DNA of 64,000 nt, taken from contig NZ_VUKE01000010.1 of NCBI RefSeq assembly GCF_009193175.1, forward strand, positions 106,340 to 170,339, in the 5' to 3' direction. Positions 39,874 through 48,286 of this stretch are shown here, piece after piece. Below the pieces are notes generated by a model. That model was not told the DNA's origin. It made no database searches and worked only from the letters and a program-made list of their open reading frames with translations. A program made the position numbers and the translations under genes. Position 1 is the stretch's first letter. Every line of letters begins with the position of its first letter. The stretch is from Georgenia ruanii (GTDB lineage: Bacteria > Actinomycetota > Actinomycetes > Actinomycetales > Actinomycetaceae).

Positions 39874-40673
39874 GCGGCAACCCGGCCCGGCCCAACGACC
39901 GCGACGACGCGCTGCGCCACCTCGCCCTCTCCCAGGCGCAGCAGGCGCAGGCGCGCGAGTTCACCGAGCCCGGGCACGAGCTGCGCCGGTTGTTCGCCGA
40001 GGTCCTCGGCACCTTCTTCCTCGTCCTGGTGGCCGCGGGGGCGAAGGTGGTCGACGCCGCCTCCGGCGGCGCGGTGGGCCGGGTCGCGGCCATCACGGCG
40101 CCGGGCCTCATGGTCATGGTCGTCATCCTGTTCATGGGTGCGACCTCCGGGGCCCACCTCAACCCCGCCGTGACGCTGGGGTTCGCGCTGCGCCGGGACT
40201 TCCCGTGGCGGCGGGTGCCGGGCTACCTTGCCGCCGAGCTCCTGGGGGCCACGGCGGCGGCCGGGGTGCTGCGCCTGACCTTCGGCCTGGCGGGCGACGT
40301 CGGGACGACCTCGGTGGGCCACGGCTTCACCGTCACGCAGGCGCTCGTCACCGAGACGCTGCTCACCTTCGGCCTCGTCGGCACCGTGCTGGGGGCCTCC
40401 TCCGGGGCGCAGAACATCGGCACCTTCTCGGCCATCGCCGTCGGCGGCTACATCGTCCTGGCGGGGCTGTGGGCGAGCCCGGTCAGCGACGCGTCGATGA
40501 ACCCCGCCCGGTCCCTCGGCCCGGCCCTGGTCGCGGGGCGCTTCGCCGACCTGTGGCTCTACGTCGCCGGTCCGTTGCTCGGCGCCGTGCTCGCCGTCGG
40601 GGTGGCCCACCTGCTGCGCGGCCCGGGCGGCGGGCCGACGGCGTCGGAGGCCGCGCAGGGCCGGCCGCGGTAG
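39870..40673 (+). CDS. aquaporin / MIP-family channel
   Basis: 267 residues with six membrane helices and both NPA boxes: HLNPAVTLG (NPA 98-100) and SMNPARSLG (NPA 211-213, Arg214). It conducts water or small uncharged solutes across the cell membrane. The ~40-residue N-terminal extension (SQAQQAQAREFTEPGHELRR) is not typical. The second half is that of the aquaporin rather than the glycerol-facilitator branch, because NPARS (not NPARD) follows the second box. The ATG overlaps the preceding stop in ATGA. Placement at the end of the NRAMP-PRC operon is unusual. Confidence 0.88.
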   Translation: MSGNPARPNDRDDALRHLALSQAQQAQAREFTEPGHELRRLFAEVLGTFFLVLVAAGAKVVDAASGGAVGRVAAITAPGLMVMVVILFMGATSGAHLNPAVTLGFALRRDFPWRRVPGYLAAELLGATAAAGVLRLTFGLAGDVGTTSVGHGFTVTQALVTETLLTFGLVGTVLGASSGAQNIGTFSAIAVGGYIVLAGLWASPVSDASMNPARSLGPALVAGRFADLWLYVAGPLLGAVLAVGVAHLLRGPGGGPTASEAAQGRPR

Positions 40674-40782
40674 GTCGGGTGCCGGCCCGGGACGGCCGCG
40701 TCCCGGCGGGGCCGCGGTGCGGGCCTGGTCAGGCACCGGACCGCCCGGCGGGGCGCGCGGGGGCGTGTGCGACCATAGCCGC

Positions 40783-42372
40783 GTGGCACGCGGTGACGGA
40801 CGGCTTTCCCACGACCTGCTCCCCGGCGAGAAGGGTCCCCAGGACGAGTGCGGGGTCTTCGGGGTCTGGGCCCCCGGCGAGGACGTCTCCCGGCTGACCT
40901 ACTTCGGCATCTACGCCCTGCAGCACCGTGGGCAGGAGTCGGCCGGCATCGCCACCTCCGACGGCGAGAAGATCCTCGTCTACAAGGACATGGGGCTGGT
41001 CTCGCAGGTCTTCGACGACCGGGCGCTGGAGCCCCTCAAGGGCCACATCGCCGTCGGGCACGTCCGCTACTCCACCACCGGCGCCTCCTCCTGGGAGAAC
41101 GCCCAGCCCACCCTCGGCCCCACCGCCGCGGGCACCGTGGCGGTGGGGCACAACGGCAACCTCACCAACACCCGCGCGCTCATGGACCTGGTCCAGCACC
41201 GCTTCGGCAAGGACCTGCGTGGCGAGCTCGGCCGCGGCTCCTCCACCGACACCGCCGTCGTCACCGCGCTGCTCGGCGGCACGGCCGAGGCGGGGGAGAG
41301 CCTCGAGGACGTCGCCATGGAGGTGCTGCCGCTGCTCGAGGGCGCCTTCTCGCTGGCCTTCATGGACGAGCACACCCTCTACGCCGCCCGCGACGCCCAC
41401 GGCGTGCGGCCCCTGGTGCTGGGTCGGCTGCCGCGCGGCTGGGCGGTGGCCTCGGAGACGGCGGCCCTGGACATCGTCGGCGCCACCTTCGTCCGCGAGA
41501 TCGAGCCCGGCGAGCTGCTCGTCATCGACGCCGACGGGCTGCGCTCGCGCCACTTCGCCGAGCCGACCCCGCACGGCTGCGTCTTCGAGTACGTCTACCT
41601 CGCCCGGCCGGACACCAACATCGCCGGCGTGCCGGTCAACGCCGCCCGCACCGAGATGGGCCGGGTGCTGGCGCGCGAGCACCCGGTCGAGGCGGACCTC
41701 GTCATCCCCACCCCGGAGTCCGGCACGCCCGCGGCCATCGGCTACGCCCAGGCGTCCGGCATCCCGTTCGCCCAGGGGCTCGTGAAGAACTCCTACGTGG
41801 GCCGCACGTTCATCCAGCCCACCGACACCATCCGCCAGCTCGGCATCCGCCTCAAGCTCAACCCGCTGCGCGAGGTCATCGCCGGCAAGCGGCTCGTCGT
41901 CGTCGACGACTCCATCGTGCGCGGCAACACCCAGCGGGCGCTGGTGCGCATGCTGCGCGAGGCGGGCGCGGCGGAGGTGCACGTGCGCATCTCCTCCCCG
42001 CCGGTGAAGTGGCCGTGCTTCTACGGCATCGACTTCGCCACCCGCGCCGAGCTCATCGCCAACGGCATGAGCACCGAGGAGGTCCGCGCGTCCCTGGGGG
42101 CGGACTCGCTGGGCCACATCTCCCTCGAGGGCATGGTCGAGGCGACGACCGTGCCCCGGCAGCGGCTGTGCACCGCCTGCTTCACCGGCGGCTACCCCAT
42201 CCCCATCCGCGACGGCGCCACCGTCTCCGGCGCCGACGCCCCGTCCATCCCCGCCGACGCCCCGTCCATCCCCGCCGCCGCGCCGGTCGCGGGCCCCGAG
42301 GTCCCCGGCGTGCCGGGGACGGCGGCCGCCGGCGCGGACGCCCCCACCGCGACCGCAGGAGCGCACCAGTGA
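40783..42372 (+). CDS. purF: amidophosphoribosyltransferase
   Basis: 529 residues. Catalytic Cys23 follows a 22-residue propeptide (GPQDECGVFGVWAP), so the mature N-terminus is probably the nucleophilic cysteine. The PRPP site VVVDDSIVRGNTQRALV and the C-terminal RLCTACFTGGYP (iron-sulfur-type Cys ligands) are intact. It transfers glutamine amide nitrogen to PRPP, the first step of purine synthesis. The last ~50 residues are an Ala/Pro-rich tail with a DAPSIPA repeat encoded by a 21-bp DNA repeat (about 42236-42277). The GTG at 40783 has no ribosome site. The stop overlaps purM in GTGA. Confidence 0.95.
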   Translation: MARGDGRLSHDLLPGEKGPQDECGVFGVWAPGEDVSRLTYFGIYALQHRGQESAGIATSDGEKILVYKDMGLVSQVFDDRALEPLKGHIAVGHVRYSTTGASSWENAQPTLGPTAAGTVAVGHNGNLTNTRALMDLVQHRFGKDLRGELGRGSSTDTAVVTALLGGTAEAGESLEDVAMEVLPLLEGAFSLAFMDEHTLYAARDAHGVRPLVLGRLPRGWAVASETAALDIVGATFVREIEPGELLVIDADGLRSRHFAEPTPHGCVFEYVYLARPDTNIAGVPVNAARTEMGRVLAREHPVEADLVIPTPESGTPAAIGYAQASGIPFAQGLVKNSYVGRTFIQPTDTIRQLGIRLKLNPLREVIAGKRLVVVDDSIVRGNTQRALVRMLREAGAAEVHVRISSPPVKWPCFYGIDFATRAELIANGMSTEEVRASLGADSLGHISLEGMVEATTVPRQRLCTACFTGGYPIPIRDGATVSGADAPSIPADAPSIPAAAPVAGPEVPGVPGTAAAGADAPTATAGAHQ

Positions 42373-43490
42373 CCCACCCCACCCCCGACGTGCCGCTGAC
42401 CTACGCCGCCGCGGGGGTGGACACCGAGGCGGGGGACCGGGCCGTCGAGCTCATGAAGGACGCCGTGCGCGCCACGCACACCCCCGGCGTCGTGGGCGGC
42501 GTGGGAGGTTTCGCCGGCCTCGTCGACGTCTCGGCGCTGCGTGGCTACCGCCGCCCGCTGCTGGCCACCTCCACCGACGGGGTGGGCACCAAGGTCGCCG
42601 TCGCGCAGGCCATGGACGTCCACCACACCATCGGCCACGACCTCGTCGGCATGGTGGTGGACGACATCGTCGTGGTCGGCGCGCGGCCGCTGCTCATGAC
42701 CGACTACATCGCCACCGGCAAGGTGGTCCCCGAGCGCATCGCGGACATCGTGCGCGGCATCGCCGAGGCGTGCGCCGTCGTGGGCACGCCGCTGCTGGGC
42801 GGGGAGACCGCCGAGCACCCCGGCCTGCTCGGCGAGCACGAGTACGACGTCGCCGGCGCCGCCACCGGCGTCGTCGAGGCCGACGCGGTGCTGGGCGCCG
42901 AGCGCGTCCGCCCCGGCGACGTGCTCGTCGCCATGGCCGCCTCGGGGCTGCACTCCAACGGCTACTCCCTGGTGCGCCGGGTGCTCGACGTCGCCGGCTG
43001 GGGCTACGAGCGCGCGGTGCCGGAGCTGGGCCGGACCGTGGGGGAGGAGCTCCTCGAGCCGACCCGGCTGTACACCCCGGTGTGCCTGGACCTGGTGGAC
43101 GATCCCGGGGTGGACGTGCACGCCCTGAGCCACATCACCGGCGGCGGGCTGGCGGCCAACCTCGCCCGGGTGCTGCCCCGGGGCCTGCGCGCCGACGTGG
43201 ACCGGTCCACCTGGGTGGTCCCGCCTGTCTTCGACCTCGTGCGCCGGCTCGGCAACGTGCCGTGGCCCGACCTGCAGAACACCCTCAACCTCGGCGTCGG
43301 CATGGTGGCGGTGGTGGCGCAGGGCAGCGCCGACGCCGCGCTGGCCGCGGTGCGGGCCCGGGGCATCGAGGCGTGGGTCCTCGGCGAGGTCGGCGAGGAC
43401 GACGGCGCCGCAGGCTCGGACGTGGTCCGGGGGACCAAGGGCGTCGACGGCGGAGCGGTGCGCCTGCGGGGCGGGTACCGCACCAGCTGA
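42369..43490 (+). CDS. purM: phosphoribosylformylglycinamidine cyclo-ligase (AIR synthetase)
   Basis: 373 residues, normal length. Family blocks are clear: TYAAAGVDTEAGDRAVELM, TSTDGVGTKVAVAQAM, LLGGETAEHPGL and ITGGGLAANLARVLP. It closes FGAM to AIR with ATP in purine synthesis, two steps after PurL. The GTG start overlaps the purF stop in GTGA, so purF-purM are coupled. Two hairpins follow the stop. The DUF3073 gene converges from the other side, the usual actinobacterial arrangement. Confidence 0.95.
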   Translation: MTHPTPDVPLTYAAAGVDTEAGDRAVELMKDAVRATHTPGVVGGVGGFAGLVDVSALRGYRRPLLATSTDGVGTKVAVAQAMDVHHTIGHDLVGMVVDDIVVVGARPLLMTDYIATGKVVPERIADIVRGIAEACAVVGTPLLGGETAEHPGLLGEHEYDVAGAATGVVEADAVLGAERVRPGDVLVAMAASGLHSNGYSLVRRVLDVAGWGYERAVPELGRTVGEELLEPTRLYTPVCLDLVDDPGVDVHALSHITGGGLAANLARVLPRGLRADVDRSTWVVPPVFDLVRRLGNVPWPDLQNTLNLGVGMVAVVAQGSADAALAAVRARGIEAWVLGEVGEDDGAAGSDVVRGTKGVDGGAVRLRGGYRTS

Positions 43491-43499
43491 CCGCGTCCG

Positions 43500-43520
43500 G
43501 CGCGACTCACGGAGTCGCGC
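43500..43520 (+). terminator. first hairpin after purM
   Basis: A perfect 9-bp stem GCGCGACTC (43500-43508) with ACG loop and complement 43512-43520, nine bases after the purM stop. Confidence 0.5.
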
Positions 43521-43558
43521 GCCAGAGCATCTCCACGGCGAACGACCGTGCACGGCGA

Positions 43559-43592
43559 ACCACCCGTGCCCCGCATGGGGGGCACGGGTGGT
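43559..43592. terminator. second, stronger hairpin between purM and DUF3073
   Basis: A perfect 14-bp stem ACCACCCGTGCCCC (43559-43572) with a 6-base loop and complement 43579-43592. It lies between converging genes and may serve both directions. Confidence 0.75.
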
Positions 43593-43654
43593 GAGCGAGC
43601 TGACCGACCTCGGACGAGATCCGTGCCGTCCGGCCGGGGCCGGTCGGCGGAGGG

Positions 43655-43858
43655 TCAACGGCTGGAGCGGATGTCCCAGTCGTTCTCGGCGTCGTCCCAG
43701 TCGTCCGTGGCGGGAGGGATCCGGCCGTACTCGTCGTCTACGTCGTCAGTACGCGACGTGAGCTCCTTCTCGAGGGCTCGGTAGTCGGTCTCGGGGCTGA
43801 AGTACTTCAGCTTGCGAGCGACCTTCGTCTGCTTGGCCTTTTGACGGCCGCGCCCCAT
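43655..43858 (-). CDS. DUF3073 family protein
   Basis: 67 residues beginning MGRGRQKAKQTKVARKLKY, then SPETDYRALEKELTS and an acidic tail ending DWDIRSSR. This is the conserved actinobacterial DUF3073 family, characteristically next to purM and of unknown function. The basic N-terminus and acidic C-terminus suggest a nucleic-acid or ribosome-associated protein, but this is inference. The ATG follows GGAGGGGG. It is divergent from bldC across about 360 bp. Confidence 0.9.
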   Translation of the reverse strand: MGRGRQKAKQTKVARKLKYFSPETDYRALEKELTSRTDDVDDEYGRIPPATDDWDDAENDWDIRSSR

Positions 43859-44218
43859 GGCGTCGACCCCCTCCAACGTAGAACCGGGGCAGGCACCCGA
43901 GGGTGCGGCCCCGTGTTTGTGGTCATGTGTGTCGTGGTGCCACGGTACATGGTCGGGGCACCCAACAGCCATTCCTGAACGCGGCGTCGCGCTGTGGAGC
44001 GAGTCTCACCCCGCCCGGCAGATGAGCGGGAGCGTCTCACGATGAGGTCGCGGACGAGGTCCGCGCGGCCGCCGGACGCCGCCGCGGCGCACGAGCAAGC
44101 TACGCGCCAAAAGTCCCGATTGTCGGGACCATGGGCCCGGGTCGGGGCAGGGCCCGCGTGGTTGGCTGGCGCTCAGCAGCGCGCGGCAGGGCGCGCACGA
44201 GCACCGCGGGAGGACTCC
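43859..44218. promoter_or_regulatory. 360-bp divergent intergenic region DUF3073/bldC
   Basis: No convincing gene is present. It should hold both promoters. A perfect 7-bp dyad with 3-base centre, GTCCCGA-TTG-TCGGGAC (44113-44129), lies 90 bp upstream of the bldC start and could be an operator. GTGG-TG-CCAC is also seen near 43935. No sigma-70-like pair is compelling. Confidence 0.4.
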
Positions 44219-44437
44219 ATGGCCACGATCGACGACACGGCCGAGCAGCTGCTCACGCCGTCGGAGGTGGCGGCCCGGTTCCGGGTCGACCCCAAGACCG
44301 TGACGCGGTGGGCGAACGCCGGGAAGCTGTCCTCCATCCGCACCCTCGGTGGGCACCGGCGGTTCCGCCGCAGCGAGGTCGAGGAGCTCCTCGCCGCCAG
44401 CGGGCTGGCCGAGGACCACCGCCACCCGGCGGCGTAG
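44219..44437 (+). CDS. bldC: BldC-type MerR-like DNA-binding protein
   Basis: 72 residues, slightly longer than Streptomyces BldC (68). The core LLTPSEVAARFRVDPKTVTRWANAG followed by KLSSIRTLGGHRRFRRSEVEELL matches BldC almost throughout. It is a single winged-helix domain without an effector domain. BldC binds head-to-tail direct repeats and holds vegetative growth or delays development in Streptomyces; a general regulatory role is likely here. The ATG at 44219 follows GGGAGGAC. A 16-bp hairpin follows the stop. Confidence 0.9.
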   Translation: MATIDDTAEQLLTPSEVAARFRVDPKTVTRWANAGKLSSIRTLGGHRRFRRSEVEELLAASGLAEDHRHPAA

Positions 44438-44491
44438 CCGCGCCGCCGCGCTGCCGTCGCGGCAGCCGGGGTGCCGCACCGGGCGCCTCGC

Positions 44492-44528
44492 GACCGACCG
44501 CCGGCCCGAGAGGGGCCGGCGGTCGGTC
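44492..44528. terminator. 16-bp bidirectional terminator hairpin
   Basis: Perfect stem GACCGACCGCCGGCCC (44492-44507) with GAGAG loop and complement 44513-44528. It lies between bldC and the converging DUF3618 gene. Confidence 0.8.
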
Positions 44529-44550
44529 AGCTGGTCGTGGGCGGGCCCGG

Positions 44551-44820
44551 TCAGCGGCCCCGGCCGCGGGCCGCGGCGACGATGAGCAGCCCGAGGAACG
44601 CCACGGCGCCGCCCGCGACGGCCACCGCCTTCGGCTCGCCGGTGCGCACGTCGTCGGCGAAGCTCCGCGCCTTCTCGGTCGCGGCGGTGCGCGCCGCCTC
44701 CACCTGGGTGCGCGGGTCGAGCCGGTCGGAGAGCTCGTTGACCGTGCGGGTCAGCTCGAGGCGGGTGCGGGCGAGGTCGGCCGCGATCTCCTCCGCCGTG
44801 CGCTTGCGCTCTTCGCTCAC
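44551..44820 (-). CDS. DUF3618 family protein
   Basis: 89 residues: TAEEIAADLARTRLELTRTVNEL, then ATEKARSFADDVRTGEP and a single C-terminal membrane helix AVAVAGGAVAFLGLLIVAAA followed by basic residues. The amphipathic helix with Arg/Glu pairs plus a tail anchor is typical of actinobacterial DUF3618 proteins, function unknown. The GTG start (44818-44820) overlaps the holin-like gene's stop in GTGA, so the pair is coupled, as commonly found in the phylum. Confidence 0.8.
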   Translation of the reverse strand: MSEERKRTAEEIAADLARTRLELTRTVNELSDRLDPRTQVEAARTAATEKARSFADDVRTGEPKAVAVAGGAVAFLGLLIVAAARGRGR

Positions 44821-45266
44821 TGCTGGATCCCCTTCTTCACGGCGTCGAGGTCGTCCTTGAAGCCGTCCTGCGGATTGGCGTTGACCTGCTTCGAGGCGTC
44901 GATCTTCTTCTTGCCGAGCATCGCGGCGATCCCGGCGATGATGAGCAGGACCACGCCGACGATCAGCGCGGACAGCCACGCCGGCAGCACGGTGGCCAGC
45001 CCGAGCACGGCGGCGGCGAGGAGGACCCCGACGGCGTAGAGGGCGACGACGCCCGCCGCGCCGAGGAAGCCGGCCCCGGTGCCGAGCCGCTTGCCCTTCT
45101 CGGCGAGCTGGACCTGCGCGAGCTGGAGCTCGTCGCGCACGAGGCGGGAGAACTGCTCGGAGACCGTGGCGATGAGCTCGCCCACCGTGCGTCCCCTGCC
45201 CGGTCCCTCGACCCTCGTGGCCTCGACCACGGGGGTGGTCTGCTCTGCCGATGTACTCACGACCAT
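44817..45266 (-). CDS. phage-holin-family / DUF1469-like membrane protein
   Basis: 149 residues. An N-terminal cytoplasmic helix TVGELIATVSEQFSRLVRDELQLAQ is followed by two membrane helices (GAAGVVALYAVGVLLAAAVLGLA and ALIVGVVLLIIAGIAAML) and a KKKIDASKQ tail. This is the actinobacterial 'phage holin family' (DUF1469), which is chromosomal and not evidence of phage. It is first in a two-gene unit with DUF3618. The ATG follows GAGGAGAC. The role is thought to be in the cell envelope but is unknown. Confidence 0.8.
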   Translation of the reverse strand: MVVSTSAEQTTPVVEATRVEGPGRGRTVGELIATVSEQFSRLVRDELQLAQVQLAEKGKRLGTGAGFLGAAGVVALYAVGVLLAAAVLGLATVLPAWLSALIVGVVLLIIAGIAAMLGKKKIDASKQVNANPQDGFKDDLDAVKKGIQQ

Positions 45267-45663
45267 CGTCTCCTCGTTCGTGCCGGTGCCGGCACATCGC
45301 TCCTGCGACGGGCGCGCGGCGCCCGGATCCCCATGATTGCGGCCCGGGGCGTTCGCTGCACCCTCATCAGGCTAAGCGTGTCACGTTTGTGCCTGCCGGT
45401 GCGGTAGCGGCCACCGTTCCGGACGGCGCCCGGACGCCGGGGCGGCGGTCATCCGAGCTCCTGATGGATGCGCGTCGTCCGTTGAATGGCGCGCACGTGA
45501 CGGGCGCATGACCAGGTGGTGACTGGGGTGCGGAAGTCCTTGACCGGGACGTGACCCGTCTGGATGATGACGATCCGGCCGGCCGAAGACGCCCGCGTCG
45601 GAATCCCGAGGCGGGAGATCCCCGTCCGTGCCCCGCCGGCCCCGCCGGCACGAAGGAGTGGTC

Positions 45664-48177
45664 GTGAGCACCCACCGTTCGATCGGCAGAAGGGCGGGTG
45701 CGGCCGCCGCCGGCTGCGCCGTCGTCCTCGCCCCGCTGGTCGCCGCCCCCGCGTTCGCCGCGCCGGACGGCGGCGGCGTCGTCATCAACGAGGTCTACGC
45801 CCGCGGCGGCAGCGCCAACCAGCCGTACACCAACAAGTTCGTCGAGCTGTTCAACCCCACCGACGCCCCGGTCAGCCTCGCCGGCCTGAGCCTGCAGTAC
45901 CGCTCCGCCACCGGCACCGGGGCGCCCACCGGCGTCCTCGCCCTCAGCGGCACCATCCCCGCCAACGGCTACTTCCTCGTCGAGGCCGGGAGCAACGGTG
46001 GCAGCGGTTCGGCGCTGCCCCACCCGGACCTGTCCAGCACCAGCTTCCAGCCCTCGGGCACGACAGGCACGCTCGCGCTGGTCGAGGGCACCCGCGCCCT
46101 CGCGTTCCCCACCGGCAACGTGGCCGGTGCCGCGGGCATCGTGGACCTCGTCGGGTACGGCACCTCCAACACCTACGAGGGCAGCGGGCGAGCCGTGGTG
46201 TCCGGGGGCAACACCGTGCCCCAGTCCTGGACCCGCACCGACGGGGTCGACACCGACGACAACGCCGCGGACTTCACCATCGCCGACACCCCGACGCCGC
46301 AGAACTCCGGCGCCGGCGGGGACGACGAGGTCGTCGAGGCGACCATCGCCGAGATCCAGGGCACCGGCGCGGTCTCCCCGCTCGCCGGCCGGACGGTGGT
46401 CACCCGCGGCGTGGTGACGGCCGCCTACCCGACCGGCGGCTTCGACGGCGTGTACCTGCAGACCCCGGGCACCGGCGGCGACCTCGCCGGGCACCAGGCC
46501 TCCGACGGCGTCTTCGTCTTCTCCGGCGCGCTCGCCCGCGCCGCCCAGGTCGGCCAGTACCTCGAGGTCACCGGTGAGGTGTCGGAGTACTTCGGCCTGA
46601 CCGAGGTCACCGCCAAGGAGTGGGCCGTGCTCGACGAGCCGGTCGAGCCGGTGGTGCCCGCCGCCATCGAGCTGCCGGCCACGGAGGCCGGCCGGGAGGC
46701 CTTCGAGGGCATGCTCGTCGCCCCGCAGGGCGACTTCACCGTCACCGACACCTACGACACCAACCGCTTCGGCCTGGTGGGCCTGGCCGCGGGCACCACC
46801 CCGCTGGTCCAGCCCAGCGACGTCGCCAACCCGGGCACCGACCGCGCCCGCTACGACGCCGTCGCCGCCGACAACGCCGCCCGCGCCATCACCCTGGACG
46901 ACGGCGCCGGCTGGGACTACACGAACTTCAACCGTGACTACCACGAGACCCCGCTGCCCTACCTCAGCCTGGAGAACCCGGTGCGGGTGGGCGCCGCGGC
47001 GACCTTCACCGCCCCGGTCGTGCTGGACTACCGGTTCCAGTGGAACTTTCAGCCCACCACCCAGGTGACGGGCGACAACGGCGCCGCGCCGGCCACGTTC
47101 ACCAACACTCGCGCGGCGGGCCCGGCGGCGGTCGGCGGCGACATTCAGATCGCCTCCTTCAACGTGCTCAACTACTTCACCACCACCGGTGACGAGCTCG
47201 CCGGCTGCCAGTACTACGCGGACCGCCACGGCAACCCGATCTCGGTGCGCACCGGTTGCGACGCCCGCGGGGCCGCCGACGACGCCAACCTGGCGCGCCA
47301 GCAGGCCAAGATCGTCGCGGCCATCAACGCCCTGGGCACCGAGATCGTCTCCCTCGAGGAGATCGAGAACTCGGTGCGTTTCGGCACCGACCGGGACGCG
47401 GCGCTGGCCGACCTCACCGCCGCCCTCAACGCCGCGGCCGGCGCGGGCACCTGGGCGTACGTGCCGTCCCCGGCCGCGCTGCCGGCGGACGAGGACGTCA
47501 TCCGCAACGCGTTCATCTACCGCGCCGACCGGGTCGTGCCGGTGGGCGCGTCGCGCATCCTCGTCGGCGACGCGGCCTTCGCCAACGCGCGCGAGCCGCT
47601 GGCGCAGACCTTCCGCGCCCTCAACCCCGGCGGGCAGGCCCAGGGGCCGCAGTTCGCCGTGATCAGCAACCACTTCAAGTCCAAGGGCTCGGGCGAGGGG
47701 CCGGGCAACGACCGTGACGAGGGGCAGGGGCTGTCCAACGCCGACCGGGTCCGGCAGGCGCGTGCGCTCGTGGCCTTCGCCGCGGACGTCTACGGCGCCG
47801 CCACCCCGGTGTTCCTCGTGGGCGACTTCAACGCCTACACCGCCGAGGACCCGCTGGCGGTCCTCGAGCAGGCCGGCTACACCAACATCGGCCAGACGCG
47901 GACGGCCAAGGACACCTACTCCTTCGACGGCCTCGTGGGCTCGCTCGACCACGTCTTCGCCAACCCGGCCGGCCTCAAGCTGGTCACCGGCGCGGACATC
48001 TGGAACGTCAACTCCGGGGAGTCCGTGGGCCTGGAGTACAGCCGCCACAACTACAACGTCACCGACCTCTACGACGCCTCGCCGTTCCGCTCCAGCGACC
48101 ACGACCCGGTGGTCGTGGGCCTGGACGTGCTGCCCGGCGAGGCGCCGGACCGGGCCTGGGAGCGTGGCCGGCGCTGA
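45664..48177 (+). CDS. secreted ExeM/NucH-type endonuclease with lamin-tail domain
   Basis: 837 residues. A Sec signal peptide (GAAAAGCAVVLAPLVAAPAFAAP) is followed by a lamin-tail domain (about 30-165; VVINEVYARGGS and KFVELFNPT), then an OB-like domain (about 225-330), and an endonuclease/exonuclease/phosphatase domain (about 490-830) with IASFNVLNYF, LEEIEN, VGDFNAY and SSDHDPV as the metal/catalytic blocks. It probably degrades extracellular DNA. The GTG at 45664 follows AAGGAG with six-base spacing. It has no sortase motif, so it is released. It stands alone and ends at a long stem. Confidence 0.92.
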   Translation: MSTHRSIGRRAGAAAAGCAVVLAPLVAAPAFAAPDGGGVVINEVYARGGSANQPYTNKFVELFNPTDAPVSLAGLSLQYRSATGTGAPTGVLALSGTIPANGYFLVEAGSNGGSGSALPHPDLSSTSFQPSGTTGTLALVEGTRALAFPTGNVAGAAGIVDLVGYGTSNTYEGSGRAVVSGGNTVPQSWTRTDGVDTDDNAADFTIADTPTPQNSGAGGDDEVVEATIAEIQGTGAVSPLAGRTVVTRGVVTAAYPTGGFDGVYLQTPGTGGDLAGHQASDGVFVFSGALARAAQVGQYLEVTGEVSEYFGLTEVTAKEWAVLDEPVEPVVPAAIELPATEAGREAFEGMLVAPQGDFTVTDTYDTNRFGLVGLAAGTTPLVQPSDVANPGTDRARYDAVAADNAARAITLDDGAGWDYTNFNRDYHETPLPYLSLENPVRVGAAATFTAPVVLDYRFQWNFQPTTQVTGDNGAAPATFTNTRAAGPAAVGGDIQIASFNVLNYFTTTGDELAGCQYYADRHGNPISVRTGCDARGAADDANLARQQAKIVAAINALGTEIVSLEEIENSVRFGTDRDAALADLTAALNAAAGAGTWAYVPSPAALPADEDVIRNAFIYRADRVVPVGASRILVGDAAFANAREPLAQTFRALNPGGQAQGPQFAVISNHFKSKGSGEGPGNDRDEGQGLSNADRVRQARALVAFAADVYGAATPVFLVGDFNAYTAEDPLAVLEQAGYTNIGQTRTAKDTYSFDGLVGSLDHVFANPAGLKLVTGADIWNVNSGESVGLEYSRHNYNVTDLYDASPFRSSDHDPVVVGLDVLPGEAPDRAWERGRR

Positions 48178-48211
48178 CGTGGCCACCTGCCGCCCGGCGC
48201 GGCTGCCCGAG

Positions 48212-48259
48212 GCGACCGGGAGGCCATTCTGGCTGCGACCAGAATGGCCTCCTGGTCGC
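48212..48259. terminator. long stem between the nuclease and ABC genes
   Basis: A 14-bp perfect stem GGAGGCCATTCTGG (48219-48232; complement 48239-48252) extends outward by GCGACC/GGTCGC after one mismatch, giving about 20 paired bases with a 6-base loop. Converging genes suggest it terminates both. Confidence 0.8.
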
Positions 48260-48286
48260 GGGGACGGGCAGCGCTCGGCGCTCCCC

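Noticed and set aside
44551..45266. Prophage signal from the 'phage holin' family gene
   Set aside because: The holin-like/DUF3618 pair is common in actinobacterial chromosomes, and no other phage genes are nearby.
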